Part shown: piece after piece, positions 1 through 11,980 of the stretch
How the letters are laid out: every line of letters begins with the position of its first letter
How positions within the stretch are numbered: the stretch's first letter is position 1
Assembly: GCA_932294295.1 (NCBI GenBank)
Contig: OW028577.1
Coordinates: 4,927,001-4,991,000 of the forward strand
Direction of reading: 5' to 3'
DNA: 64,000 bases
From: Alitta virens
Taxonomy: Eukaryota; Annelida; Polychaeta; Phyllodocida; Nereididae
Notes under the pieces: model-generated
What the model was told of the DNA's origin: nothing
The model's database searches: none
Seen by the model: only the letters and a program-made list of their open reading frames with translations
Program-made: the position numbers and the translations under genes

Positions 1-1000
1 TGCATTATTACCTCCACAGTGCATTACTAATGCATTGTAATGCACTGATGGGTGCAGAATCTGCATTAATTGTGTTTGACAGTACTGGGTCTTGCTAAAA
101 TGGGATAATTTGGTCTCATGCCCCTATCACATGAAATATCACATGAAATTATAATAATGCATGTATTTGATCATGTCAGATTATAATTGGGGTACATACG
201 CCTTAATTTGATTGACAGTCACATTATCAGTGACATGTATGAAGTGTGGCTGTTTAAATTTTGGATTTATGCTCTTATTATGAATACAGCATAAGTACCC
301 TAGATCATACAAGGGAACAATGTCCAAAAAAAGAAATTCTCATTAAAATGGTAATACGTATTGATATTGTCATGCTATTTGTAGATATATCTGTCTGTTA
401 CATATGCTATTATTATAAAATTATTGAAAGCTATTCTCATTGTGTGTAGACCTGTGAATTTAGCCATATTATAACTACGTATTAAACATGGCGATCTTGT
501 CATGTGTCGATAGAATAGGCCTATATACGTATACGATATATTTCTGACTGTGCCATTTATGATCAGATATTAGTGAGACACACATATCCTCTCATTTATA
601 ACACCTGATAAACAAATATATACCCAGGTTAATTGCAGGTTAATTGAGCACTTGGGCATATTTGCACAAGAAACATGTCACACTGACAAATGAGCATTAT
701 CATTGATGATGAGACATGATTCACGAGAGCATGTTAAATGCAAACATGATTATGATATGTTATCCAGCATGTTACACATGCACATGTCATCAATGTTCAT
801 CTGCCAATTGTTGACATAATGCTTAATAATCTTGACATAATCATGTGTCCTCTTTCCGAACTTTTGTTCAGGTGTCCTGAGGAGGTGCACCATTTGTAAC
901 ATGTTAATTGTACATCACAATAAATTCATGTTAATCATGATAAACTCATTGTATTAACCTTATTTTGGACCTAGGTTTAAGCAGATATTTGTTACATGTA

Positions 1001-1141
1001 CATGGCCAAATATGCCACATGTGTTTTCCATGAGAAGGATAAACGCATGGTTTTTGCCTAATTAAAATGAGGTGAAGACCAATGCGTTTTCCATGCGTTT
1101 ATTCAAACACATGGTAAACGCACGTAGCACATTTGGCCATG
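1001..1141. mobile_element. Palindromic foldback MITE, diverged copy
   Basis: The ends are inverted copies of CATGGCCAAATATGCCAC and almost the whole 141 bp folds back on itself around a central AT-rich loop. The same element occurs at 20012-20162, where both sides carry TA. Here TA lies on the left and TG on the right, so this copy looks older. There is no room for a transposase, so it would be mobilised in trans. A TA target suggests a Tc1/mariner-type family, but that is inference from the two bases only. Confidence 0.75.
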
Positions 1142-2566
1142 TGATAGAAGCTGAGGCATTAATTTAGGTTTACAGAAACTTAGAGTATATAATCGCTAAA
1201 TCAGTATAAATTCAGCATTAATTCTTTAGCTCGTAGAAATGAGGAAAAAAAGAAATATAAGCGGTTCATGAATTAAATCTGAGGCAAAATGAAAAAAAGA
1301 TAGGGATAAGTTTTATTTATCACAATTTTATTTATTGCATATGTACAGTTTTATGTAAGACTAAGTGAATTATGAACCGACGAGATATTTGCGATAAAAA
1401 TGAGAAAAAAATATTGGCTGAACGCTCACCGTCAAAAAGTGAAATTAATCGTAAGCAAAAAAATGATAATATAATGATATGCTTCTTAGCATCCAGGAAT
1501 GTTGATATAAATATACCCTGATAAGTATATGTGATGTATTAGTTGAAATAAGATCTCGTCTTTCTGTCTCGCAGTCGCATATAGTGAAGATGTACACCTG
1601 TGGTATGTAATGATAGGTTTGCGAAATGTTTAAGTCTTACGTCTTATTTTTTACGAAAGGTCACATATTTTATTGACATGTGGAATTCCTTTTACATTTT
1701 GAGTTGGAAACCATTTGATTTGGACCCAACCTATAAAATTTAATTGAATTCTAGCATAAAAACAAGGAAGTTTTGTCATATATATTAATTATAATATATC
1801 TATGTATGAATAGATATTGAAGGTGCCACCATTACAGCTAATGCTTAGGTGGTTTCCTGATGGACCTATATTTATAACGGATTAAAATTCATAGTTAACA
1901 TCATGTAATTGTCCTACTGTATAATAATTTTTGTACCATTCCATCAAAATAAAGTATCTATCTGTCTATATCTGAGAGTGATAATGTGTAAATGAAGCTG
2001 GGTATATATTTGAATTTGCAGGGTGTCCAATAATTTGAGTTAAGGACACAGGAAATTAGGGCCTAATATCACGATTTAATATGTCACTGATTACATCATG
2101 ATGATGAATTTCAATTAACAGTATTTTATATCGCATAATTGATAAATAAGACTTTACAGGAATTAATGTGCATGATTATCATGATATAGGCCAAGCTGCA
2201 TTTAATGAGTGTACATATTCATGTACATGGAACTACATTCACCAATATATCCTGGTTTTCTCTGTGCCATTATATGTTTGATGTGGTTTGGCAGTCTATT
2301 GACATGTGGCAGTTTTATCTTTTTTTCCAAACTTTCTTTCCTTATTATCAGTAATTTTAGAGTTGTCAGACTTGTCTTTTGTATGAAAATCTTGTCATAT
2401 TTGAGGTTCCGGAAATATCAAATTATAGAAATATGGAAAGAACGAAAGACGAACAATGGGAGAGGTATAGAATAGATGTATGAAAAATTGTGTACCGGTA
2501 TATTATATACACTTTAATATGTCAATATGTATATAGAGATGTGCTTTATAACTAAGTTCCATTTAT
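1142..2566. other. AT-rich non-coding stretch, no gene seen
   Basis: I see no exon, RNA gene or recognisable domain here on either strand. Only short spurious ORFs are present, such as an 88-codon frame at 2209-2475 with no recognisable motif. The sequence is AT-rich like the rest of the host DNA. Confidence 0.5.
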
Positions 2567-2568
2567 AA

Positions 2569-2584
2569 GATAGATAGATAGATT

Positions 2585-2618
<34 letters not shown>

Positions 2619-2650
2619 TAGAGATAGATCGATAGACAGATAGATAAATA
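2569..2650. repeat. GATA/TAGA microsatellite
   Basis: An imperfect run of the tetranucleotide GATA fills this stretch, with a few interruptions such as GATTTA, GATATAGA and GATCGATAGACA. The longest uninterrupted part is 2587-2618. Such arrays expand by replication slippage. Confidence 0.95.
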
Positions 2651-5600
2651 GTCATATGTCCCACAAGTTAGACATGCACATAGACAGTCTGACGCGCTGT
2701 TGAACAACGTGACAAAAAGACAAATTTGACAAATTTTTCATTTTTACACATGGACCTCTGGGCAACCTGTCCAGTAAACTGTTTGGACAAGATCCAAACA
2801 TGTTAACCGGTGAACATTTACAGTCCAACCTGTCTCTGCCCCCCCCCCTCCCCTCCCCCTCCATTCTCTAAGCTCTCCTGGTTAGTTCTGACTGCCATTG
2901 GCATTGTATGTGTATGTCTCTATGTGTACATGTATGTGTAAGCCACATTCTTGGCATTGTCCGCATACCTGTAGTTGACCATTCTTTTATGGTCATTTGC
3001 CAATACATTGTATTTGACGTAGACCTGTTAACAAGACATTGTCATTGACAGGGGTTATTTATTGTTTAGGTATACACACGAACTTGAGTTGATAGGATTA
3101 TTTATGGTTTATATTTACGAATCAATATCTTTCATTTTGACACAATTGGAATGTAATGATACTACATTCTTTATATATTTATTTTTATGTTTTAATTATT
3201 GTACGCGATGAAATGCAGTATTTTTAAGTTTCATGTCAATTTTACTGAGTTATGCCATGAAATTAAAACTTATGTAGTTAGTTTTGAAATATGTATCTAC
3301 AGCTAAGTTGATTAACATGTATTTTGCCTTGAAGTAGTCAACAAGGAACAATATAAATATTAATATTTTTATGATTTATGTTTATGATAACAATTTTATT
3401 GATTATTGAATTAAATCCATGCATTATGCACTATTTTGTTTTTTCAATTAACTTGGTCACTATACCATAGTAATCAATACAAATCAATCATATATTGCAA
3501 GAAAAAAATTGAAGGATAATCATGACATTGACATGACCTACCAGGGATCCAATCTAGATGTCAGTGGGATCCTGCTCTATCTTGTATTGATACAATTAGA
3601 TAGTCTAGAGTGGTCTTGTTTTTGATTATCGATTCACCACAAATAGACAGCTGTTATTTATGGAAAGCCATATGCAGTTCAAAATATTGATAAATTCATA
3701 TTAATTGCATTGTGTGGGTAGAGGATGCACTTATGTTAGAATTGAAGTGGTTGCTTTAGTTATTAATATTAGCACAGAAATGTAACTTTAATAAACAAAG
3801 GCTATAATTATCATTTAAAGGATGACGTATTTTCGATGTAGACTGTACGTGTAGTACATATATTTTATCGAAGTAAATGAAATGGTTATTGGAAGTTCAG
3901 AAATCTTTTGCAATTTGTGTGTCATAATTTTATATTAAATGTGTTGCTTGTACTGGCCACCTCATTTATGTTCACAGAAAAATTCTTAAGGATAAAATTT
4001 GGCGGGAACATTATCATGTGTATGATAATGAAATCTTCCAATTTATACCCATCCAACAAAAAGTTTTATATCACCTCCTGAAATTTTATGACACAGTAAA
4101 CTTGCCCAAAAATTTTATGACAGTTATACTTGGTAGATTCAGTTTCAAATGAAGAAGGAAGAAAATAAACAGTCTTTGCTTTGCTGGTAGATCCTCCAAA
4201 TTGATTTGTGGGATCAACTTGATCTATGATTGGTGTTAAGTGCTTTTTTAAGACCTTTTTTTAAGAGTAAACAGAAGATAAACACTGACATTGATGGCAC
4301 CACCACTCTACGTTCGAAGACGCCGAGACGCGACGTTTTAATGTCGAAACGTATCGTTTCTTTCGTGTGAAGACGTTAGTTATAACGCTTCCTCTCTTAG
4401 TGGCTAGTTTCTTTTTACACGGAAATACTCATGGAGATAGTAGAAAAAAGTGGAGGGAAAAAAAAACTGCTTGTCCACTTTTTTTAGGGGTGGTTTTCTT
4501 CTTTTTTTTTCTTAGTTTTTGAGTTTTTGAGAAATACAGCCAGCAGACACTCTTGGCTGTGGAGAGCCAGGCTGTCTTCTTGCTTTCCAAGATAATTCAT
4601 CAAAACTATTATGTAGTCGATTGCTTAATGTCTTATGCAACCACTGGGTCTATTAACAAGTGACAGTGAAGAAGACTGTGCAATTGATATTAATGCAAGT
4701 TAAATGTTGATATATTTCCTGGAGGGGTAAAAGTAACCAGAGTGCAAAGATTGGTGAAAAAATGCAATAACTGCCTTGTTAAATGTTCTGGCTTTGCAGT
4801 AAAAGTCATTAAATCAGCCTTGTCATCTCATCATCACATCTGCCTATGATCATCGCATAGTTAAGAAACTTTTCGTCAATTCTCCACGGGCAAAGCTCGA
4901 GATGAGAGTGGTCCATCGCCGTTGGAAAGATGAGAGAATATATGAAAATATTTTTTTATGCGATTTTAATTTCAATTCAATACGATGCGATCCAATTATC
5001 ATTAAATCACCCTGAGTGTTATTCATTGTTAATGCCAGAAATATCTACTGCACAGCTGATGAACATGATGAATGAATGCTTCTAGATTCATCTACATCAT
5101 GCATTTCGTTTAATTTCATTCCGGTATCAAGTGACCGTGAAGCCTTCAATAAACTAATGAAAGTATTTATCACTCTGTTACCATGGTAACCTTCAGTCAT
5201 GGTGTCTTCCATAAAAATTGTTTGGTGAGATTAACGTCGTACTTTCTTTACTGAATTAATTTTATTATATATATAGATTTTATTGACATGTAAAATATCA
5301 TAAGTGATACATATGTCATTCAGTTAAAAGATAACATGAAAGAGACATTAATGTAAATACAGAAAGCAATAAAATTTCAATAATCAAGGTTCCAGCCACC
5401 AAGTTAACTTATAATACGTGTTTAAAATCCACATACACAATAGAAAAGAAAAAATACAAGCCGCTAATAAAAACATTTCACTCTTAAAGTCCAAAACATG
5501 ACAAGCACATCATAACTAATAAACTAATAAACTAAATTAATAACTGTGTGGATACAGGAGATGGTTTATTACAGTTATTTCAGTGGTGCACTGCCATAAA

Positions 5601-8600
5601 ATTGTTTTGAATACTGAACTTAGAGATACCTAAAATCAGGAAAAGTTGTAAAATCTTATCACTGACCTATGACAGATGTTACATGCTTAGAGCCATAGTC
5701 ATAAATGTATGAAATCTAAAAACTGTGAGACCAGTATGAGTCATTAGATGTTTGCATTGAGGTCTCCTCTTATTAGTATTGAACGTTTTCACTGAATAAG
5801 GATGTCGCACTGAAAGTCCCATAAAGTAGGCTTGAAAGAATTGATAAGATCAATCTATAGCCATGGTATTTACTTTACCAATATTAAACATTTGTAGCCT
5901 CGTCAATGTTTAGAGTTATTACAGTGATTAATACGAATTTATTGGGCTTATTTTTTTGGTGGCAATTAGAACATTTCCGATACAACATTGAGGCTGAAAA
6001 TTGCCAATGTTACAGCATGGCATTGCTGGATTTGAGCTAAGATGTTATTAAAAATTATGGAATATAATAATACGCTGTGTGTACTGGGTTATTATGGAAG
6101 CATTGGTAACAATTCTCGGCGTCTTAGAGATGGATCGGTAGAAAATTTTATTTTAAATATCATTATATTCTTTAGAGAGAGGCATAAAAATTAAATTTCA
6201 TTGGTTAAAATTCTGAAGTGAACACCAAAATGTAAATCATTACAAATCCAAACCCATTTCAATGAAATGCATGTTTTAGACATACAAATTTCAAAGTTGC
6301 TCATTTTTACTCAGACTTGGCGTTGATATCAGATTTTGCTTGAAAAGTGTCGACCACTCATGATTATGAGTAATAAAATGGATTGTATGGCATAAAGTCA
6401 CTACATTTTCACTGGCAGCAGTGTTGAACTAAACCCATTGGGAAATGTGGCCTGGGGGCATTTTTCCATACAATGTGTGAATCAGTCACAATCTACACAC
6501 TGGTTATGTGCTTGTTGGGAACCTGTTCACATGGCATTGTACATAAAAGTTAAATCACAGAGAGATATAAAGAGTTATTAAGTGAATCACTGAGTGGAAG
6601 ATATCTGATTTTAATGCTCAGATAATTTTTGAATATAAAATACACAAAGTGAAGTAGGTGCAGAGTGAGATTGTGTAGGAGTTTCCAAAAAAGAGAAATC
6701 TGAATTCTTTTTTTCTTTTCTTGTTATAAACTCTTTTTCATTGCGTTTATGCGAAATATCGACGAGTGAACAGTTGGGAAATTATGAAGTCATCCTCACA
6801 TTAAGTATGTATTGACAGTATGGCTTATCGATATTATTGATTTAAATCGAGTGGATTTTCAGAGAATTTGGATTTGATAATGTTGAAAGCCAAAGCACTG
6901 TACAATGAAGTGGAGATAAATTTAAATTGTTGATGTCCTATAAGTGGTAAATATGAAAATGGTATAACATTTGCAAAACAATGCTGGTATCTCATAGGAA
7001 ATATTGCGGAAGTACTCCAATTACACCAAATATGAATAACTAGATTTCGCTTGAGACGATGATTAGCGTCTGATACGATGATTAGCGTCTGATTTGAGAA
7101 TCGCATGAAAATGGAACTAGGAAGAAATTAAAAGAATGTGATGAGTAAATTCTGTGAGATGTTGAGTCAGTTGACAATAATGTGTTGGGAGTTTACAGTA
7201 AATGTTTTATTAAGCTTTTTTGTCCTTCTATAACACCCCTATTTTATCTCAGAACTTCTGCATTTCTAGTGTTCTGTCCATTATCATAGGGCAAAGGGTG
7301 CAAAAGATGTCAGCCCGAGGTGTCATATCGGATCGAATGTCGTTGATCGTGCTGATGTGCCATCCCGTGGTCTGCTCAACATACACTTCTTAAGTTTCCT
7401 AAAAAAAGAAGAGCGAAAAAGCGGAAAAAATGTGCTCCAAAAATCCTCAAGCATGTCCGCTGGTGTTTTTTTTTTTTTTCTCAACACACCTTGGGGCTAT
7501 GTCAGAAAAAAGCAAGGAAAGGAAAAAATATATTTCAAGGGTTTATGATGTCAAAATATTGTGAGCTCTAACTGTGAGAGTTACCAAGGCTCACCTTACA
7601 ATATTTTTCTTTTCTTTTTTATCTGATTTTTCTTTCCTTTCCATTTTCTCCCCTCTTTCTCTGGCCTTGCAGTTTCTGCATTGTCTCATCATCCACTAAA
7701 AAAACTTCAAACCAGTCTGTTTAGTGCTTTTTACCACATATTTCTGTCTTATTTATTTGACTTGTTTATTTAATTGCACTGTTTTATCAACATTTCCTAA
7801 TCCCCAACTCTGCTGTAGGAGCATAAGAAACTCACACGTGCCACTTCACAGCTAAAAGCTAGGGGGCAAAAATTAGGCATATGCTTTATTCAGTGCCCTC
7901 ACAAATACACAAAATGCTGAAGTGGAACCCTGTGGTTGTAATGTGAGTTGAAGGACATATTTTATGTGTTTTATGTCCTTTTGTTTTTCCTATGCATATT
8001 TTATTAGTTGTGCATGATATACATTTTTTATATTTAGATGGCCTTTGAGATAGTCTTGTTGTTACATTATGTAATTGATGGTATTAATGAATTATGTTTA
8101 CTCAGATGCCCATCTTATGAACAATAACTTCTCAAAACTGCCTCTGACTTAGAGAGTTTGTCTCCACATCTTTGTTGGGGGTCTAGCCATCCAACATAAT
8201 CCATGCATCAACTGAAGACGTTGCCAGAAACCTTTGATCATAAACGCATATCATCACCTAATCTTTTTGTGCTATTAACATAGACTACATAAGAAAAACA
8301 AAGCATGGAATGCTCACGCGGAACATCATTTAAGTATTAATCAAAACTTACGAGCAATACGAAACAAGTTAATCGTGAATGATGGCTGCCTCGGAGCATA
8401 TTGTAGAAGAAGAGTGGAGAAGGTTCGCTTAATCTATGTCCCATTGACTAGTAGGTGGAACACAAGTATAGTCGGAAGAAGTAGTTGAGAGGAAACAGTT
8501 GCCGGCTTGACAAATGCTTTGCCTAGGCAGACACTTACTGTGTAAGTCTTAGCTTTGACACTTTATGTGACACAACAGCTACCGCCTTTGATATTTTTGC

Positions 8601-9184
8601 CTACCTGTGCGAATGTGTTTTGGCCAAGACTGAGCATCCCCACTTTCTTCGTTGATGTGTTTGCCCTCCAATGCTTTTGTATTTATGGATTTGTTTTGCT
8701 GGATGACTATTGGAAAGCTACCGAGTGCTTCTGACATAACCGTACTATTTTGTGCTCCTTTTCGTCATTTTACCCTTTTTCTCTTTTTCTCCCATAATAT
8801 GTCCACGTGCCGTGGCACGGGATTGGAGCTTTACATACAGCAAGCTAAGTGTTAATGAAGTAGTATGAGGAGGACCTGCTGGAGACTTAGGTACAGAGAA
8901 ATACAATGTCTTTTCTTTCGCGATATCTCAGTGCTACTAAATGCCTACTCAGCTGTCAGAAGTAATGATGAGATAGTTAGGTAAACACCCACTTCATCCA
9001 GATGTAACTTTGAATTAGACACATCTGCACATTAGAGGTACTTAATCCATGGAAGTGGGAGACGTTACTGCTCATACGAGCTTGTTGAGATGTCACTCTT
9101 GATTGAGATGGTTACCGAAGCGATTGCTTCCACATGGTTTTCGGACACTTGTCGTAACTACTTGTTGATGTTCCAGGTGTTGAG
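2651..9184. other. Long non-coding stretch, no gene seen
   Basis: About 6.5 kb with no recognisable coding exon, RNA gene or intact transposon. Minor points are a CpG-dense patch at 4311-4388, a 19-bp unit repeated twice at 7056-7093, and polypyrimidine or polyadenine runs near 4460-4520, 7466-7480 and 7600-7650. The ORFs here are 60-90 codons, have no recognisable motif, and are expected by chance. Confidence 0.5.
7056..7093. repeat. Short tandem duplication, 19 bp x 2
   Basis: The 19-bp unit ACGATGATTAGCGTCTGAT occurs twice head to tail without a mismatch. It is a small recent duplication in non-coding DNA. Confidence 0.9.
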
Positions 9185-9697
9185 ATGCTCTCAAGATTTT
9201 ACAACTTCCACGGGATGAAGTCCATCTCCTTACCCAACTGCTGCAACCCTTTTCCTCCCCATCACATCTTGCATATTGTCTTCACGTTTACCAACCCACC
9301 TGCATCAGCAGCAGGCAGCAAGCAGCAACAGCATCTGGGAAACATTTGTCTCCCCCCAATGGGTGCTAAATTCCTGCACCCAGAAATTGCTGTTCAAGCC
9401 TCAATGACAACAAGTCAAGCCTATAACCTCCTCCCCTCACAAACCCATAACCTGCACACAAGGCTGAATGCCACCTGCCACTGCTCACGTCCCAAGAATA
9501 ACCAAGACAAGTCTTTGGAACAACCCTGGAAACTTGCAGAGTGGAAAGTATTTCTCATTGCACACAAAAAAGACATTCCTCAAAACCACAATGCAATGCA
9601 AGCTGCTACATTTGCAGTCTCGTATGTGAGGTCGTTTTGGTTGTTGATACAACTCAAGAGTAGCACATGGTGCCTTTTCTTTCTCCAACCGAAGTGA
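9185..9697 (+). CDS. Unrecognised 170-codon ORF, possibly fortuitous
   Basis: This ATG-initiated frame stays open for 170 codons, longer than most chance frames in this AT-rich region. I do not recognise the product. It is rich in His, Pro, Gln and Ser, has no clear signal peptide or repeated motif, and has no obvious splice signals at its edges. It ends about 350 bp upstream of the retrotransposon. It may be a chance ORF in locally GC-richer, CCT/CCA-rich DNA, or a remnant of a repeat. Confidence 0.2.
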   Translation: MLSRFYNFHGMKSISLPNCCNPFPPHHILHIVFTFTNPPASAAGSKQQQHLGNICLPPMGAKFLHPEIAVQASMTTSQAYNLLPSQTHNLHTRLNATCHCSRPKNNQDKSLEQPWKLAEWKVFLIAHKKDIPQNHNAMQAATFAVSYVRSFWLLIQLKSSTWCLFFLQPK

Positions 9698-10042
9698 ACT
9701 TAACATTGGAGGAATTTGGAAAGAAAGCAAGAAGTTGCATCTAAGTTAGAAATTTCTTGCTGGCAAATGAAGCTGATACAAGAAAACGAGCCAAAGCCAA
9801 AAATGTTTGCGAAAGCACGAAAACTGAGATGCATCTTCTGAGTAAACCATGTCAACTGATAAATGGTATATTCTTAACCAGACTCAAAAAGCATGGATCC
9901 TGACAGTCTGTCAGTTTAACAAAAAAATTAAGTCATTTACTGCTAATGCAAGCACCAGGCAAAGAGGATCAGTTTTGGTTTAGTTAGTCATAACATTCTC
10001 TTATTGATTGCATTGCAAAAGAGGGTCAGAAAAAAAAGAAAA

Positions 10043-10046
10043 GAAC
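10043..10046. repeat. Target-site duplication, left copy (GAAC)
   Basis: GAAC lies directly before the left LTR and again directly after the right LTR at 19833-19836. The fifth base differs on the two sides, so the duplication is exactly 4 bp, which lies within the 4-6 bp usual for Ty3/gypsy integrases. Confidence 0.85.
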
Positions 10047-10058
10047 TGTGATGACCCC

Positions 10059-10088
10059 AGGTCACTGACCTTACTAGGTCAGTGACCG
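10059..10088. promoter_or_regulatory. Two IR-1 palindromes in the LTR U3 region
   Basis: AGGTCA-C-TGACCT (10059-10071) and AGGTCA-G-TGACCG (10076-10088) each form an inverted repeat of the nuclear-receptor half-site AGGTCA with one-base spacing. Together they also form a hairpin, GGTCACTGACC, a 6-base loop, then GGTCAGTGACC. IR-1 elements are known targets of receptors such as EcR/USP and FXR/RXR. That this LTR responds to a hormone is inference. The same block recurs at 19627-19656. Confidence 0.5.
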
Positions 10089-10210
10089 ACTTTGACGCGC
10101 ACTGGGTGACCCGGACCACGTGACCACGGGGTCTTGGCGGGAATACACCCAGACCGCGTCAGTAGCTGAAGAAGCAGAGGATAGGCAGGCTGTGCGGTGG
10201 GGCAGGGCAA

Positions 10211-10216
10211 AATAAA
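10211..10216 (+). terminator. LTR polyadenylation signal AATAAA
   Basis: AATAAA sits about 50 bp before the LTR end. It is the likely polyadenylation signal when used in the right LTR, where the copy is at 19779-19784. Confidence 0.6.
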
Positions 10217-10267
10217 CTTTAAAACTGGAATACCAACGCTTTGTCTTTCTTGGGGAACCTTACAAAT

Positions 10268-10285
10268 TGGCGCCCGATATGGGAC
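10268..10285 (+). other. Primer binding site, tRNA-Lys type
   Basis: TGGCGCCCGATATGGGAC begins three bases after the left LTR. The first ten bases (TGGCGCCCGA) and the last five (GGGAC) match the classic tRNA-Lys primer site, with a three-base mismatched stretch between. It would prime minus-strand DNA synthesis from the 3' end of a host tRNA-Lys. Confidence 0.8.
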
Positions 10286-10594
10286 CCGAAGAATCGGATG
10301 TAGGGTTCCCCAATTGGATAGAAGACATGGACAACGCATGGACAAGGACATAAAAAACGTTTTGAACTTTTTGAAAAAAAAAAACATGACTTCGCCACGG
10401 CCACGCTGGATAAAGGTGCCAGCGACCGCGTGGTTTAGTCAGTTGCAGCGGAGCACAGGAACCGTCAGCATCTACATTGAGCGTCAGCAGCAGCGACGTT
10501 GCGACTTCAAACTTCAAGCTACACATATCTACAGTTAAGTAGAATTCACGCTACAATACTCTACCTTATTTAGTGTGTTTTAGCCCCACGTATA
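10286..10594 (+). other. Retrotransposon 5' leader
   Basis: About 310 bp between the primer site and gag. The frames open here start before or within the leader and have no recognisable protein motif. An A-tract lies at 10374-10384. RNA packaging signals commonly lie in this position, but none can be identified from the sequence. Confidence 0.5.
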
Positions 10595-11980
10595 ATGCCT
10601 GCAAAGTTGCGTAAGAGGCCTGGCTTGGTATCAGCCGACACGAGTGAGCCCGCATCGACTCCGGTGCCGGGCCCCTCGCAAACGGCGGATGAGTCAGCTC
10701 TACGTGCTTCGACTAGGAGTAAAGTAGTGCGAACGCCGGGACGCCCTCGTAGACGAGAGGCCACGGCGGATAGGACTCCAAGCCCTGGACTCGCATTCAC
10801 GAGTCAGGAAAATACGCGGACAACCAGCGATCGAGGGCGCCGAAAGGAGCCCTCGCCAGCTGGATATGAGTCGAATGATTCATCCGCGTCGACGCCTGTT
10901 TCCTCGCCTGATGGGCGGCCCTCCGTGGTTGAGCGTGCGGAACCACGTGGCTCAGCCCGGGCTGTCATGGCGGCCACCAGTACTCCGCAAAGGAGTCTGG
11001 GTTCTTCGGGGTACAGGCGGAGAAAAGAAGCTATTCCTCCAAAATATGACGGCCAGGGTACGGCCTTCATAGACCACTTAGACGAGTTCACTCGGGTCGC
11101 CACTTTCAATAAGTGGACGGACGAGGAGAAGTGTTTTCATCTTTGGACCAGCGTCACTGGTCAAGCTAAGTTGAAAATGCGGCCCCTAACTTATCGGGAC
11201 GATTGGAGAGAGATGGTGAGCCAGCTGACGGCTCTGTTCTGCTCGAATCGTGCCCTCGATGCGTATAGAAATAAATGGTTTAATGCAAAACGAGGCCCAG
11301 AAATGGACCTCGAGACGTATGGGTTGTTTCTGTTAGATCTCTCCAGGAAAGCGAACCCCGCTTCCGCCCCCGCCGAGCAGGAACGCTTTGCAAAAGAGCG
11401 TTTCATGGAGACGGCTGGGTCTACTAGTATGAGATTTTGGTTGGCGGCTTTAAAGCCACCCACCCTGCAGGAGGCCATTGATCTAGCAGTGCAGTACGAG
11501 GCAGCGTACGAGGCCACGAAAACGAGTAAGCCTGACGTCGGGCCGGCTGGCGCTATCGCTTTGCCAATACTGCAGCCCGAGGCTACCTTGGCTGCTACTG
11601 CTTCAGCGTCCATACGTGGCGGCCCGTCCTCTGAAAAAGAGGGAGCCATCACGAGACAGGATTTGAAGGATTTGGTATATTCGATATTAGGCGAGGTTAT
11701 GTCCAAAGACAAGGGGAAGGTTTATAGTAATGCTCGCCGGCAGGACCACGATTATTCACCTGAAACACGGAGGTGCTACCGGTGCAAGAAGACCGGGCAT
11801 CTCCGCAGGGATTGTCCTAAGCGAAATGTTGATGATGATCGCTCCAAAAAACGAGCGCCTAGCAGGGACAGGGAACACCGATCGAGTAAACACGGTGATA
11901 AACGGTCCCAGGGGCGGAGCGATCAGGGCAAAAAGGGGGGCAAGGATAAGAAGGAGAGGAAACACTCGGAAAACGAGTAA
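10595..11980 (+). CDS. gag: Gag polyprotein (Ty3/gypsy)
   Basis: A 461-residue capsid/nucleocapsid protein that would package the element's RNA into virus-like particles. Residues 1-140 are basic, Ser/Pro/Thr-rich and probably disordered. From about residue 150 (KYDGQG) to about 310 is a typical retrotransposon gag domain, with FIDHLDEF and WREMVSQLTALF segments. A CCHC zinc knuckle, CYRCKKTGHLRRDC, lies at 394-407, followed by a very basic Lys/Arg tail to the stop. ATG at 10595 is the first ATG of this frame and leaves a 310-bp leader. The pol frame overlaps its last codons in the -1 phase (open from 11950), which suggests ribosomal frameshifting. Confidence 0.93.
   Translation: MPAKLRKRPGLVSADTSEPASTPVPGPSQTADESALRASTRSKVVRTPGRPRRREATADRTPSPGLAFTSQENTRTTSDRGRRKEPSPAGYESNDSSASTPVSSPDGRPSVVERAEPRGSARAVMAATSTPQRSLGSSGYRRRKEAIPPKYDGQGTAFIDHLDEFTRVATFNKWTDEEKCFHLWTSVTGQAKLKMRPLTYRDDWREMVSQLTALFCSNRALDAYRNKWFNAKRGPEMDLETYGLFLLDLSRKANPASAPAEQERFAKERFMETAGSTSMRFWLAALKPPTLQEAIDLAVQYEAAYEATKTSKPDVGPAGAIALPILQPEATLAATASASIRGGPSSEKEGAITRQDLKDLVYSILGEVMSKDKGKVYSNARRQDHDYSPETRRCYRCKKTGHLRRDCPKRNVDDDRSKKRAPSRDREHRSSKHGDKRSQGRSDQGKKGGKDKKERKHSENE

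Larger units (their letters stand above)
10047..10264 (+). repeat. Left (5') LTR
   Basis: A 218-bp repeat beginning TGTG and ending TTACA, so it has canonical TG...CA ends. It matches 19615-19832 base for base as far as I can see by eye. It carries an 11-bp inverted repeat near its 5' end, several TGACC half-sites and an AATAAA at 10211-10216. It is short for a gypsy LTR. Confidence 0.97.
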
